NCBI GenBank assembly: GCA_973895155.1
Contig: OZ316891.1
Coordinates: 24,056,001-24,120,000 of the forward strand
DNA: 64,000 nucleotides
Direction of reading: 5' to 3'
From: Marsupella aquatica
Lineage: Eukaryota > Marchantiophyta
In this document: in pieces, positions 38,401-48,900 of the stretch
How positions within the stretch are numbered: the stretch's first letter is position 1
How the letters are laid out: each line of letters begins with the position of its first letter
Position numbers and translations under genes: made by a program
The notes under the pieces: model-generated
Database searches by the model: none
Seen by the model: only the letters and a program-made list of their open reading frames with translations
What the model was told of the DNA's origin: nothing

Positions 38401-38824
38401 GCTTTGCTGGAGTTGCAGATGCCGAACCTCCCTTGCGCTTCATTTCTTCAGCGCCTAAATACTCCCCAAGAATAGCTGCCTTCGTCCACTTCGCAATGTG
38501 ACCCTTCAATTCCCAAAGTGGTTGCCCGGCGTTCTTGATTGCCTCCCTGATCCCCACGACCTTATTCTCCCAAATTAGCAATTCATCAAGCTCCGCACTG
38601 GTGGGTGTCCACGAGAACTTTTCCAACACCTCCTCCGTATCTACAAATGCCAATTTGTGAATTCCCCACAATTGCGCAAGCTCTGCTTTTTCTCTGGCTG
38701 CGCGCTCTGGCTCAACGTCTTCATACGTAGGTATCAGCTGTCTTGCTTCTTCAAGCAAACAGCCCCAAAACTTCCCTGCCTGATTCACCGTGTTCATTCC
38801 ACCGAATGCCAAGAACTTGCGCAA
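35417..38824 (-). pseudogene. Decayed ORF in the solo LTR, paralogue of the gypsy LTR ORF
   Basis: It begins near 38824 (MRKFLAFGGMNTVNQAG), about 320 bp from the LTR start, and is open to 37910. That part matches the gypsy LTR ORF closely: NQAGKFWGCLLEEA, GLEGFVRLSW, EAVFALPTG, LGPSTKNGFFRNQC. The rest is in pieces over several frames: 37.75-37.28 kb, 37243-36731, 36723-36289 and 36391-35654 (coiled coil, LQRRADNQT), ending about 35417. An A/T-rich interruption lies near 36.73-36.75 kb. Function unknown. Confidence 0.7.
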
Positions 38825-39147
38825 TTTCCCAAACCACCTCCCCCGATCGATCGGCAGCTGATTCCACCTCCCTAGGTTGATCGAACAAGCAATTGCACTA
38901 GTGTACAGAGTGTAGGTCCCCTCCCTACGAAGCCGCCTCCTGATGGCTTACCTGATCAAGCCCCAATTAGGTCATAACCCTAATCCCACTTAATCACAAC
39001 CGTTGGATCCGATCCCATCACAATTTCCCCCGAACACATTGCAATCGGTATCGAACCTTATTCCTGCCTAATTATATCTACCTAATCTTTATTTAGCCAT
39101 TATTTTAGGCTTAACTAAGTACTTTGTGATCCTGGCACGGCATCACA

Positions 39148-39691
39148 CTCCTTCTTGAAATTTGAAAGATGTAGGACGAGAATACTCACTCTCTTTCATT
39201 GTTGCATGTTGCACACCACGACTTTCCCGGAGTGCACAAAAATCCACTTTTGGGCTTTCACTGGGCATTTTTGGCACATCTCCAGATCTGGCCTTCATGA
39301 ATTCATGAGTCCTCTTTTTCAGCTCTCCACTATGTTGAGGGCCTACAGAACGCACACCCAATTTAACCCCCCTTTGAGAAGGATTCAATAATACTTGACG
39401 ACCAGGGGGACTTGTACTCTCAGATGAGTCCGAAGAGTCAGAGTGCTCACTAAGACAAGGACCACATACTTTTTGCTGAATATTTGGTACACTTAGAGCC
39501 TTTCCTTTCAACTTACTCATTGGAGTTGGGGGAAGCATCTCCAAAATAGTGGTTTTACTAGGAGCATCTGGAGAAGTAACAGGACAAGGACAATCCGGGA
39601 AGGAAACATCATCCGAAATACCATCCAAATAATTGTCTGACTCATAACAGGCTGCCATTTCAAAAATTGCACAAAACTCACAAGGGAACAC
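39148..39691 (-). pseudogene. N-terminal piece of the transposon A transposase-like gene
   Basis: Open from about 39691 (CAT for ATG is available at 39658, MAACYESDNY) to the solo LTR. It is Ser/Pro/acid-rich (HSDSSDSSESTSPPG) and contains the palindrome site at 39295 within codons for THEFMK. The start codon is uncertain. Confidence 0.6.
39295..39308. repeat. Element-A palindrome TCATGAATTCATGA (site 2)
   Basis: Perfect copy inside the N-terminal coding piece of the transposase-like gene. Confidence 0.7.
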
Positions 39692-40260
39692 CTAGAACAC
39701 CAAATGAACTCAAACTGAAAAATAGAAATGAGACAGAGTCATGAATACAAAGCCCCTTTTATAGATTTTGGAAATAACTCAAAAACTTAATTAGCAATAA
39801 AATAAGAAAAAGGGCCACGCCCTTCATTAGGAATTAGTGGCAAGGAAAGAAATCTTTCATGAACAAATAGTTTATTATTTCTCCAAATCTCACAGGTTTA
39901 CTTATGTTTTCAGGTTTCTAATACTCATTAGAGTTCTTGTAGACTTGGTTAATTCATTCCTGTGAAGTCTTCTCCTGAAATATTGTGAGGCTTCTCATAA
40001 TTTTATTTTTTACTTTTAGCATATGTTTTCATGCCAAACTCTTAAGATAGTGTATCAGTAATGCATTGGTCATTTTTACCCCATGTTTTCTTTGAGGTTT
40101 GTGGAGACTATTCAATTGCAACCAAAAATGTTTTTGATGACCCCTGTTTTTAGGGGTTTTCTTGGTTTTTCTTGTATTTCTATTACCCATGGTATTGGTT
40201 ATTTTTGGCCCAAATTTTGACTTTTCACTAGATTCTTTCAAAATGATACTTGATTCCCTT

Positions 40261-40274
40261 TCATGAATTCATGA
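40261..40274. repeat. Element-A palindrome (site 3)
   Basis: Perfect TCATGAATTCATGA in the spacer between the two divergent genes. Confidence 0.7.
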
Positions 40275-40320
40275 AGGGTTATGACCTTCCTGGATTCCTG
40301 AAGTGGAGGTGGCGAAAGCT

Positions 40321-40334
40321 TCATGAATTCATGA
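40321..40334. repeat. Element-A palindrome (site 4)
   Basis: Perfect TCATGAATTCATGA exactly 60 bp from site 3, in the divergent spacer. Confidence 0.7.
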
Positions 40335-40719
40335 CCCCAAAAATTAGAAAATGCTAAGTTTGAGACAAATTGGACTGTCAGGTGCTTGGAGTGTGGGCGT
40401 GCATCTGCAAAGCGCGAACGGAAAGGAAGCTTGGCGAAGAGCTATGGTGGGCTGAAGCTTGGTGCTGTGGAAAGCTCTTCCCTCAGTGATTGGTGTGGTC
40501 TGAATAGGAGTTGGGTTGAATCCCTAAACCGGAACTGAAAATCGAGGGCGGACCAACATCTGGTGCAGCTCTGTAATTTCCTGGCTATTGAGGCGCAGAT
40601 CGGTCGTGGAATGGAGGATTAATCGTGGAAGGGAGTGGAAGAAATTTGGTTAGGAGACATCAAGATCAAAAGCTGTCGTGCAAGTTTGCGCTCAGGAGAG
40701 AGTTTTCGGGGAGGGATTG

Positions 40720-41240
40720 TTGAAGGCCTGGGGAGAGGAAATTGGCAAAGTTCGTGGGAGGGAGGAGAAATTTTTGAAGGCCAGGGGAGGGATGCAAAAT
40801 TGGCAAAGGCCGGGGGGAGGACAAATTGTCAAGGCGCAGCCGGGGGCGCGGGGAAGAAGCGCCGGCCTCGGGGAGGGGAATTACTCGAAGCACCGGCCAA
40901 GGGAGGAAAAATTGGCAAAGGCCTGGGGGAGGAAATAGTGTCGAGGCGCAGGCCGGGGGGAGGAAAAAGTGTCGAGGCCGGGGGGAGGAAAACGTGTGGA
41001 GGCCGGGGGGAGAAAATTGTCGAGGTCGGGGGGAGGAAAATGTTTGGAGGCCGGGGGGAGGAAAAAGTGTCGAGGCCGAGGGGAGGAAAATAGTCGAAGC
41101 GCCAGGGGAGGAAGAAATTGGCGAAGGCTGGGGGGGAGGAAGAAATTGGCTAAGGCCGGGGGGAGGAAAATTGTCGAGGCGCTGCGAGGGAGGGAGCAAT
41201 AGTCAAAGGCCGAGAGAGGGAGCTTTAGTCAAAGGCCTGG
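40720..41240. repeat. Purine-rich G+C-rich minisatellite between the divergent genes
   Basis: About 20 irregular repeats around GGCCGGGGGGAGGAAA, 20-35 bp apart, on the plus strand. It sits in the likely shared promoter region of the two transposon A genes. It is strand-asymmetric (G-rich on plus), so a G-quadruplex or triplex is possible. The Gly/Arg-rich and Pro-rich ORFs it creates on both strands look spurious. Confidence 0.75.
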
Positions 41241-41466
41241 GGAGGATCGACCATTGCCAAAGGGATAAGGTCCAAATTGGGGAGGACATTGCAAACGACA
41301 TTAAGTGGGGAGGGGTCAATCAGCTTAGGCATCTGCCAGCCTGGAGGTGAAGGAGATAAGCTAAGCCAAAATCAGGGATAAAAATACCAGTGACACTCTT
41401 CTAAGCGGGAACAACAGGCGCTGCAAATTCAACTTCCGACTCCACTGTCAAGGTAAGAACCTTGCT

Positions 41467-41480
41467 TCATGAAATCATGA
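41467..41480. repeat. Element-A palindrome-like site 5 (TCATGAAATCATGA)
   Basis: Two TCATGA units 2 bp apart, just after a possible 5' splice donor (CAAG|GTAAG at 41452) of the methyltransferase transcript. Confidence 0.6.
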
Positions 41481-41557
41481 ATCTGAATTCTGCAACTGAA
41501 CTTGAAAAACAAATAGAGTTGACTTTGCATTGTTGGACTTGATTTCAAGAAGTCGGA

Positions 41558-44500
41558 ATGGTTGAACCAAAATCACAGGAGAAGGTGTTAGACGCTATTT
41601 TTGTTGAGCATCCTTTGATAGATTTTGGAAACTCTTCCTGGACAATATCATTGGGTACAAAATCGTGGAAGAAGCCTTTTTTGATGTTGTGATCTACGAG
41701 ACCTTGCCTTCTGGAGGTCTTGGTTGGGTGAATTATGGCCGGATTGATGTCTTTCGACAAGGGGCTGATGTCCTCAATATGCTTATCACAACAAAGGAGA
41801 CATCTACACTGATTGCAGTTGACAGTGAGAGATTTTCTGGAAGAGCTGCACATTGTTACTTGCCTGATGACATTGAGATGATTATTGAGAAGGTGAAGAA
41901 TCTGTCTGTAGAAGAAAGCTACGATGAGATTGCAGAGCTCATTGCTGGTTTTGTGTTTGAACATCATGCCAGCACATTGAAGAGTGCAATTCGAAAGTCT
42001 AGGGAGATTCTTCGAAAAGCAGCAGAGAAGAGTGCCAGTGCCCATCCACCAAAGTCTGGTCCTTCTTCTGCTCCTTCCGGATCTTGTCCAAGTTCTGTCC
42101 CAACGAGAAAGATGGTTGTTACATCTCCAATATCTGGTGCTGGTTCACAAATTGCAAGATCACAAGAGGGGACAACTGTGACTGGAGGATCAACACAGGG
42201 CACTGCCGGTGCTCGGACTTCATCAAAGAAACGTGGACCAGAGGGTTCTCAAGGTGCAAGACCAAGTCCACCAAAGTCCAAGAAGCAGACGTTGGAAAAA
42301 GTCCCCACTCATCTGGAGCAGAAGGCTCAATCTATGTCTATGGATGCTCGGGTGGTGTACCAGGAAGGGATTTTGATGAGGTGTGGAGTTCAAGAGGAGA
42401 CAATCACAATTGACATTGCACAACTTCACCCACCTGTCCGGGAGAAATCTTTGGAGTTGCCAGTGTACCAAGTAAGGCATATCCAACCCTACTTTCTTAC
42501 ACAGTTGACAACAAGGATGAAAGCAGCTGGAGCTAGTCCATTGGCAGCACCTTTTGTTCTCTTGGTTGATCCCAAGGAGTGCCCAACTCGAGCTGATTTT
42601 GATTTCTCAAAAAAGAATGATTACCACTATTACGTGATTGGGGGAAATCATTCTGCTTGTGCAAAGGTAGACCCGGCATTACAATTTCCCAACAACAAGT
42701 CGTACAGGAGAGTGCAATCTTGGATCTTTGCAGGCTTGTCTATCCAGGAAGCAAGGAACTTAGCTTGGAGTCATAATATAGACTCTGAATTTTGTCAACA
42801 AATGAGCACCATCCAAAGAGTGAATTACATTCACATGCAATTTGTAGAGAATGGAGCATCATCAAATGTTGATTTCAAGGAGTGTGCCACTGAAATCAAT
42901 CTAAAGGACTGGGGTGTACGTAAAGATTCTGAGGTTCTGAATGCCAATGATAATTTATTTCAATTGGCATTTCGTAAGGATCTTGTTTGGTCTTTCATAC
43001 GGCAGATCTTTGACAGATGGGAGAATTGTGAGATAAAAGGACAGAAAGGAGATAAGACCAAGAAAAAAGATGTCCAAGTCTGGAGATGCTAAAATGCTAT
43101 GTGAGGATATGAAGTTGACTGAGTGGAGACACATGCAGGCATTGAAAGATCCGGACATGATCTGTCCAGTGCTACAAAGGGTTTTGGCAAAGGAATCATC
43201 TCTTCAAGAGATGGGACAGGAATTTCAATGACACAAATTTCAAATGCAAGTTCAAAAAGCATTTCTTACCTGTCTTCACGCAGAGAGTTGGAAGAATTGC
43301 AAAACCAAGTACCCAGAACACTGCACTGATAATGTGCTGTAGAATTTTGTTCCTGTCTTCCAGACTTGGGTAAGTTTATTTGAGATTGACTGAGCATTTG
43401 TTTTACAGTTTTATTCTTAAGTATGTAGGAATCTCATGTACCCAATTTTGTTTTCTCAGAAAGACAGCAGCTCCCGGAAAAAGAAGGGAGAGAATGAAGA
43501 AAGCAAAGAGTTGAAGTCCTTCCCAGATAAGTTCAATGCACATATTGCACAAGCACAGAACTGGTTGGCAATGAAGAAATCTTGCCAAGAGACCCACGGA
43601 AGTGAACTTCATCCTAATGCTTTTGAGCATCCACAGTTTGGGGATGTGTACTATGATATATCTTTACACACGATGCTTAGCGGTTGCACGAGGTAATCCC
43701 ATCACGAGCTTACACATTGGCTTTGGCAGATATTCCTTATGGGTTTGGAATGACTGCTTGTCTTCACGAAGACAATGTTGGATGGGGTGTGGAAGAGGTG
43801 ACCAAGATGGTTCAGTCCTTCAAGGTTGTCACCAAGGCAAATCTTTGGCAAATTATCATTCATCATAGTATTGACCAGTATGATGTTGTCAAGACTGTCT
43901 TGAAAGCTGAGTGTAATGGTGGTTTCCAGAATTATATTTGGTAAGAAACATTTCAAAAGGTGAATAATTTTTTTTGGTGTTCATGATTTCATGATGTTTG
44001 ATTTTGAAACAAATCCATAATGCAAGTTTTGGTTTTTGCAGGGTGAAAGACAATGTTAAGAATGCAGGAGGTGCAAGGCTTAACAGCAATTTTGAGTGTT
44101 TCACCATTGGCTTTCATAGTCAGGATGGGAAACGGTCTTTGGAGCATTTCAATTTTGAGACTAATGAGTCTCAAAATAATGTGGTTGTGTGTCCAGCTGT
44201 GACCAGTAAGTTGAAACACAACGGGGACAATAAGATGGTGAACTCTTACCAGAAGCCAAGAGTGTTATTGGATTGGGAAGTTACCCACTTTAGCCAGGTT
44301 GGAGACTGGGTGCTAGATATTTGTTCAGGGTCAGGCACAGGATTGTCTTCCTCTTTGGCACAAGGAAGACATTGTGTTGCTGTAGAAATTGATGAGCGCC
44401 AGAGCAGTGTCTTGAAAGGGAGAATTCTAAACCTGGTGGACAACATTGAGGAAGATGATGGCAAAGACATGGTGGATTTAGATGTTGATGTTCAAGAGAC

Positions 44501-44600
44501 CATTCTACCAATACCAGAGATAGGAGTTGGAGAGGAGGAAATCATAGGACTTGACTCTTCAGGAGTTGTTGGAAGTGTTGAGGAAACAAGAGATCATTAG
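41558..44600 (+). pseudogene. ParB-like plus DNA N6/N4-methyltransferase fusion, transposon A copy
   Basis: ATG 41558 (MVEPKSQEKVLDAIF) opens the likely first exon; the frame moves by 41641 to the main open stretch ending at 43092. A Ser/Pro/Gly-rich linker (42.0-42.3 kb) precedes a ParB/sulfiredoxin-like domain: VRHIQPYF...PFVLLVDPKECP...YYVIGGNHSACAK (42.45-42.67 kb). The methyltransferase part has motif IV-like ADIPYGFG (43726) and, downstream, motif I-like VLDICSGSGTG (44310-44343). Motif IV before motif I is the beta-class order of bacterial amino-methyltransferases. A 101-bp GT-AG intron at 43941-44041 rejoins YIW|VKDN; another probably ends at about 43458. Frameshifts at about 43060 and 43670 plus a TAG suggest decay. 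Confidence 0.7.
43981..43994. repeat. Element-A palindrome-like site 6 (TCATGATTTCATGA)
   Basis: Two TCATGA units 2 bp apart, inside the 43941-44041 intron. Confidence 0.6.
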
Positions 44601-44833
44601 CTAAGGATATTTCTGTAAGACATTTTAGGGTTGTTGTAGTTGCATAGAAGTAGACTTTACTTGCAAGTTTTGAGATGTCAATGGCCTTGGAGCCTAGACT
44701 ATGATATAAATGATTGTTTTTGACAGGTCAATTCTATGAAAATCAAGTTTTGAATATGTTTTGTCTCAAACATTGACGTAAAGTCTAGTTTAAAATGCAA
44801 AAGGTGAATGTCAAACAAATATGCTGATTTTAT

Positions 44834-44926
44834 TGCTTGTTTTAGGACTGCATTTCTAAAAATCATAATTTTTTGGAAAAAGGAATTAAGGCCTTAGACC
44901 CATCCTTTAAGGCTTCTTGTTCTATA
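44834..44926 (-). repeat. Right terminal inverted repeat of transposon A
   Basis: Inverted copy of 7262-7372; perfect core at 44898-44916. It begins about 235 bp after the methyltransferase stop. Confidence 0.75.
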
Positions 44927-45624
44927 ACTTGCATATTATAAGTCTTCACGCCTCCGGCTTTTGGTTGTTTTGTTATATTTATGGACCCCCATTAGAGGTC
45001 CTTTCCAAAATTCCTGGCTCCACAGCGCGCCACATCATCATGGCATGCCGCAAACAGGAAGGGACTTGTTTTTGGATAAAATTAACTTCTACATTCATGT
45101 TTGTGACAACTTTGCTGTAAAAACTGGGACACCATGTCATAAAAAAGAATGTAAAAACAACTGACATGCAAATCAAAAGACAAAAAGACTGAGGTAAAAA
45201 TGTTCCCAATAACGGTTTTATTTCCATTTTGATTTTATTCAAAACATGAAATTTTCCCAACAACAATCTTCAATTTGACATTGTTGAGTCAAACCATAAT
45301 GAAAATCCATGTATAATATGGCATTGGAAAGATCTTGAAGAGACGGTCCTGATGAGCTTAGCATTGGCACCATTTGATAAGAATTGAGTAAATAATTTGA
45401 AAAATAGATGTTACCGATGATTTCATAATCTCTAATGCGAATAGAAATTTTTGTTGTACAACACCTGAAATGTTGACCCCTTCCATGAGAATGAACCTAA
45501 AGTTGACAAATTTTATCAAATACTAAGGAGATCATGAATTTTAGAATTTCTTTAGCTTTTAAATGAAGTTAACTTGATAGATTTAGTTGAGTTTTGAGGA
45601 GATTATAAGTTTCCAATGTTCTCT
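44927..45624. other. Spacer between transposons A and B
   Basis: AT-rich sequence with no supported gene. It contains the left copy of a direct repeat (45473-45564) whose partner lies immediately right of transposon B. Confidence 0.6.
45473..45564 (+). repeat. Direct repeat left of transposon B
   Basis: It matches 55789-55879 in the same orientation with about three quarters identity by eye (shared ttttatcaa, tactaa, tcatga, tttagcttt). It ends 60 bp before the left TIR. Confidence 0.6.
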
Positions 45625-45656
45625 AAACACGGTGACGGACCAAACGAGAAGTGTGA
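45625..45656 (+). repeat. Left TIR of transposon B
   Basis: 32 bp, AAACACGGTGACGG...GTGTGA; one mismatch to the inverted right TIR. Confidence 0.85.
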
Positions 45657-46162
45657 AGCCTAATGGAGAAGGGTGTTTTCAATTTTGATCGATTCTCATC
45701 GATTTTCACAATGTGCGCGACACATTTCTCAAAAAATCAATGATTTTTGCAAAACCGACTAATTCGTATCGTTCCCAACTTCGCAAGGAATGATGGCTTC
45801 ATCCCAAATTGTGAATTTCAATATCCTCACTAACTTCAAACATTTTCATTGCGACAATAGAACCCAGAAATATTTCCATTTTGGTTAGATTTTGAAAATA
45901 GAACTTTTGGTTACAAGGAAAACAGATCAAGAAAACAAAACTATTCAAATTTGTTTGCCGTTTCTTTCATAAAACAAAGGTTTTGAAATATTTACCACAT
46001 TCTAATATTTTTTTACATCAAAGTTCACCACACAGTCAGCTAAAGTTACCTCGCAGTTCACCACGTAGTTTGAAAAATTTCATTGCCAACGTTGAAACAA
46101 GAATACAAATGGCAATGTCCATTTGCAATTCTTCCGGACTCATTTCTTAGTCCTTCCTCTAG

Positions 46163-46702
46163 CAAACCGGTGTCGCTCTTCCTCCCGGTTCACCTGTAAT
46201 CCTCACTCAAATACAGTCCGCGATACTGGTATCGCTCTTCCTCCTTGACCACCTATAAACACCACTCCAATACAGACCGCGATACTGGTATCGCTCTTCC
46301 TCCTTGACCACCTATAAACACCACTCCAATACAGACCGCGATACTGGTATCGCTCTTCCTCCTTGACCACCTATAAACACCACTCCAATACAGACCGCGA
46401 TACTGGTATCGCTCTTCCTCCTTGACCACCTATAAACACCACTACAATACAGACCGCGATACTGGTATCGCTCTTCCTCCTTGACCACCTATAAACACCA
46501 CTCCAATACAAACCGTGATACCGGTATCTCTCTTCCTCCTTGACCACCTGTAAACACCACTCCAATACAGACCGTGATACCGGTATAGCTTTTTCTCCCA
46601 ACAACCTTTAATGCCAATCCAATAAACATAACAATACCGGTATTTTGTCATCCTCCAGGATCACATTTAAATGACTCCAATGCAAACAGTGATACTGGTA
46701 TT
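46163..46702. repeat. 59-bp subterminal tandem array carrying the element-B palindrome
   Basis: About ten units. GATACTGGTATC or a variant recurs at 46222, 46281, 46340, 46399, 46458, 46517 and 46576 at exactly 59-bp steps, with decayed units at 46163, 46633 and 46691. Each core is followed by GCTCTTCCTCC. The inner units are nearly identical, implying recent homogenisation. Local minus-strand ORFs are by-products of the repeat. Confidence 0.9.
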
Positions 46703-47359
46703 GCCATTCACCATTTTTAACCACCTTAATTTAAATGTTCCTCAAATTCAAACATTAATTCCAAACTCAGATACAGGGATCAATTATGGAGGCCCAACTT
46801 TGGATTATTTTGTTGTTTAGCAGGAGCCAATCAGAAATTGCCACGTAAATCTTCCGCCGCCGTGACTATCAAAGTGCGGACGCTCAAGTTATCGAACTTC
46901 ATTCCATTAGAGGTCGGGAGTCATTTTTGCTGTCTAGATCTCTCTGCTCCCTATCTCTCTTCCCTAAGTTCATGAGACAAGCTTTGCAACACTAGGTTCA
47001 AGAGACGAATGTGAACTGCCATAGAGTTTTTGATTCATCATGTCTCATACATCTGATTCCCAAGAGAGTTGTGCGGAGTCATCTCCTAATGTTTGAACAC
47101 GATTTCTACCTTCTCATATCTTGAAGAAGCTTTCCCCGTCCCAGCGTGTCATACCCGAACTCTTGGATTCTGGTTCAGACTCAGATGGTGGTTCTACGCC
47201 AGAGATAGGGTCTTATTATGTCTCCCCTAGTAAGCCAGATAAACGACGTCTACTGAGTGTTCCTCGACCAGGAATAGAGAAACTTTCAATACTAGGTTTG
47301 GGAGCTCGACGCTGTTATAAACCATCCATTCCCGGATATGGAGAAGGAATCCAAAGAAC

Positions 47360-47371
47360 GATACGGGTATC
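47360..47371. repeat. Element-B palindrome GATACGGGTATC
   Basis: Perfect 5-bp arms in the 5' coding part of the transposase-like gene. A one-mismatch copy (AATACGCGTATC) follows at 47468. Confidence 0.6.
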
Positions 47372-48706
47372 GGCGTCAGGATTGGATCCAAGAAATTCAG
47401 TGAGCACTAGCTCTCAGGTGCAAAGGAGGATTTTTTGAGAGCCAACGGAGTCGCAAATACCAAAGGCAATACGCGTATCGCCTTGAGCATTGCCAGTGTT
47501 GGGGCGGACATCCACTGATAGGGTGGCTTTCATGGGACTCCAAAGTCCTATCTCCGCTCAATCTTGAATGCTTCGAGGAAAGTGTATGCAGAGACTTTGA
47601 ATCTTGTCCAAATGAGGATAATGGTCCTAAAGAGAATAGTCCACAAACAATGCCAGTTCAGACGGGTACTGTTTCAAGATTTCCAGTTAGAAGGTATGGG
47701 TTACCTAGGGTAGGTATTTCTCGTAATGCAATAGTTCGAGTCAAGTTTAGAGAACCCAGAACTCCAATTGTATGTTCTGAATCTTCTGATGATTCCAGTG
47801 ATGAAGAAAGTTTGGAAGATGTCTCTGTACACGATAGAGAGTCTGAAGTAATTGCACAAGTTGTGTCAAAATGTTTAGAAGCTGATGATGGAGGCGATGA
47901 GCCACAGAGTAGCTATAGCCACCATTTCAGTGAGCCAAACACTGACAATGAGGACGTCATCGAAGAGGTTTGTGAAGACCGTGGAAGCAATGATTCGACA
48001 AGGGAATTTCAGGATAGGGTGAAACTGAAAGTCCCTAGTAAGAAACATAGGGATAGGATAGCCAAGAAAGACACTGTTACAAGTGAGAATTTAAAGAGGA
48101 GAAAAATGAAAGAAGTGTTCAAGTATCCATGTTGTGACAATATGTGTTTGAGGACTTTCGGTTTACTTGAAGTAACAAAAGAGCGTACCTATTATTTTGG
48201 CCTGACCCGTGGAGAGAAGAATATACTTCTAAGAGGATGCGTTCGGAATAACCAGAGTGGGTCATGCGGGTATAGTGTGTCTGGAAACTCTTTTTGTTGA
48301 GAAGGTTTTAAGAAATTATTTTCAATTGGCAATAATTGCCTTCAAAGGATAACCCAAAATATGTTCTCTCGTATCGAGAACAATGTATTTTGTAGAGAAA
48401 AATCCTCCACTCATCTTACTTTAATAGAGCAGTTAAATGATTTTTTTAGGAGTAACGTTGAAAGACTTCCCAATAAGGAAATTTTTCATTTGCCTGACAA
48501 TTGGACGAAAGCTGAAGTCTTTGATGCCTTCTGAACTGAAACTCTGTTGCGCCAAGAACAAGGGGTTACATATTCTTGGTTCTGTCGGACATGGAAGCAA
48601 CATTTTCCTCGAGTTTGTATTCCAAAAAGAAGTCATTTTTCAACTTGCGGTCCATGCACAGAATTCAAAGCTCTCCGTGACAAAGCTACGCTCAAATCAG
48701 AGAAAA

Positions 48707-48900
48707 GTAAGTTTTTGTTTTATCCATATGAATTGGAATTGGATGTGTTATTGAGCTTAGAATAACAAAACCTATAAATTTATAGGTCTTGGCATTGGAA
48801 GATGGTTTTTGCCACACACCTCAAAATGCCAATAGACCAGCAGTCTAGTGTTGCAATAATGTTTTTATAATAACTTTGTTACCGATTTGATATTGCTCAG
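48707..48900 (+). other. Spliceosomal intron in the transposon B transposase-like gene
   Basis: Donor A|GTAAGT, acceptor GCTCAG|G. Removing it joins LKSEKS to KYAMLLKKH in frame, matching the A homologue, which lacks the intron. Confidence 0.75.

Larger units (their letters stand above)
34509..39147 (-). mobile_element. Solo LTR of a gypsy-type family related to the 16231-27999 element
   Basis: On plus it runs TGTGGCGCATATCCC to GGCACGGCATCACA. TSD ctcct is exact at 34504-34508 and 39148-39152. The transposon A gene reads in frame across the site (SFKFQEG joining VRAETRRPLG). There is no internal gag-pol. Its ends and ORF are clearly related to the gypsy LTR at 16231-20543 but too diverged to be the same family. 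Length 4639 bp. Confidence 0.9.
13818..39691 (-). pseudogene. Transposon A putative transposase (DUF7869-like), split into four pieces by LTR insertions
   Basis: The pieces, in reading order, are 39691-39148, 34508-33021, 29722-28958 and 14397-13818; removing each insertion with one TSD copy rejoins the reading path. Features in order: acidic Ser-rich N-terminus; a Cys cluster CKYCCQCHC (about 34.03 kb); GQRDVCRKAF; zinc-finger-like CAGCEEFKMIRD; IDGMDQ; LQLDNTSRENKN; and GHTHDQIDQM (about 29.64 kb). In homologue B the two later acidic positions are about 40 residues apart, consistent with a DDE/RNase-H fold. The C-terminal piece has a FWVAKVEKI segment matched in B. I recall this family as DUF7869, of unknown function; the transposase role is inferred from the TIRs. 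Several stops and small frameshifts make it dead. Confidence 0.72.
7262..44926. mobile_element. DNA transposon A: transposase-like gene plus ParB-methyltransferase gene, broken up by LTR elements
   Basis: Long imperfect inverted repeats bound the unit; the core GAAGCCTTAAAGGATGGGT is identical at 7272-7290 and, inverted, at 44898-44916. Inside are a minus-strand DUF7869-like gene (39691 to 13818) and a plus-strand ParB-methyltransferase gene (41558-44600), head to head around a purine-rich spacer. Subtracting four LTR insertions with their TSDs (28.4 kb) leaves about 9.3 kb, close to the 10.2 kb of the related transposon B. Six TCATGANNTCATGA sites lie only in the original A sequence. I recognise no clear TSD at the outer ends. 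Both genes are decayed, so A is a fossil that would need proteins in trans. Confidence 0.75.

Noticed and set aside
40635-41350. Overlapping Gly/Arg-rich and Pro-rich ORFs on both strands
   Set aside because: They are translations of the purine-rich minisatellite in several frames, with no domain or homologue in transposon B.
46371-46651. Repetitive minus-strand ORFs with a SRSVLEWCL-type repeat
   Set aside because: 59 is not a multiple of 3, so these are frame-cycling by-products of the 59-bp DNA array.
46163-46702. CRISPR-like array
   Set aside because: The whole 59-bp unit repeats with no unique spacers, no cas genes are present, and the context is eukaryotic.
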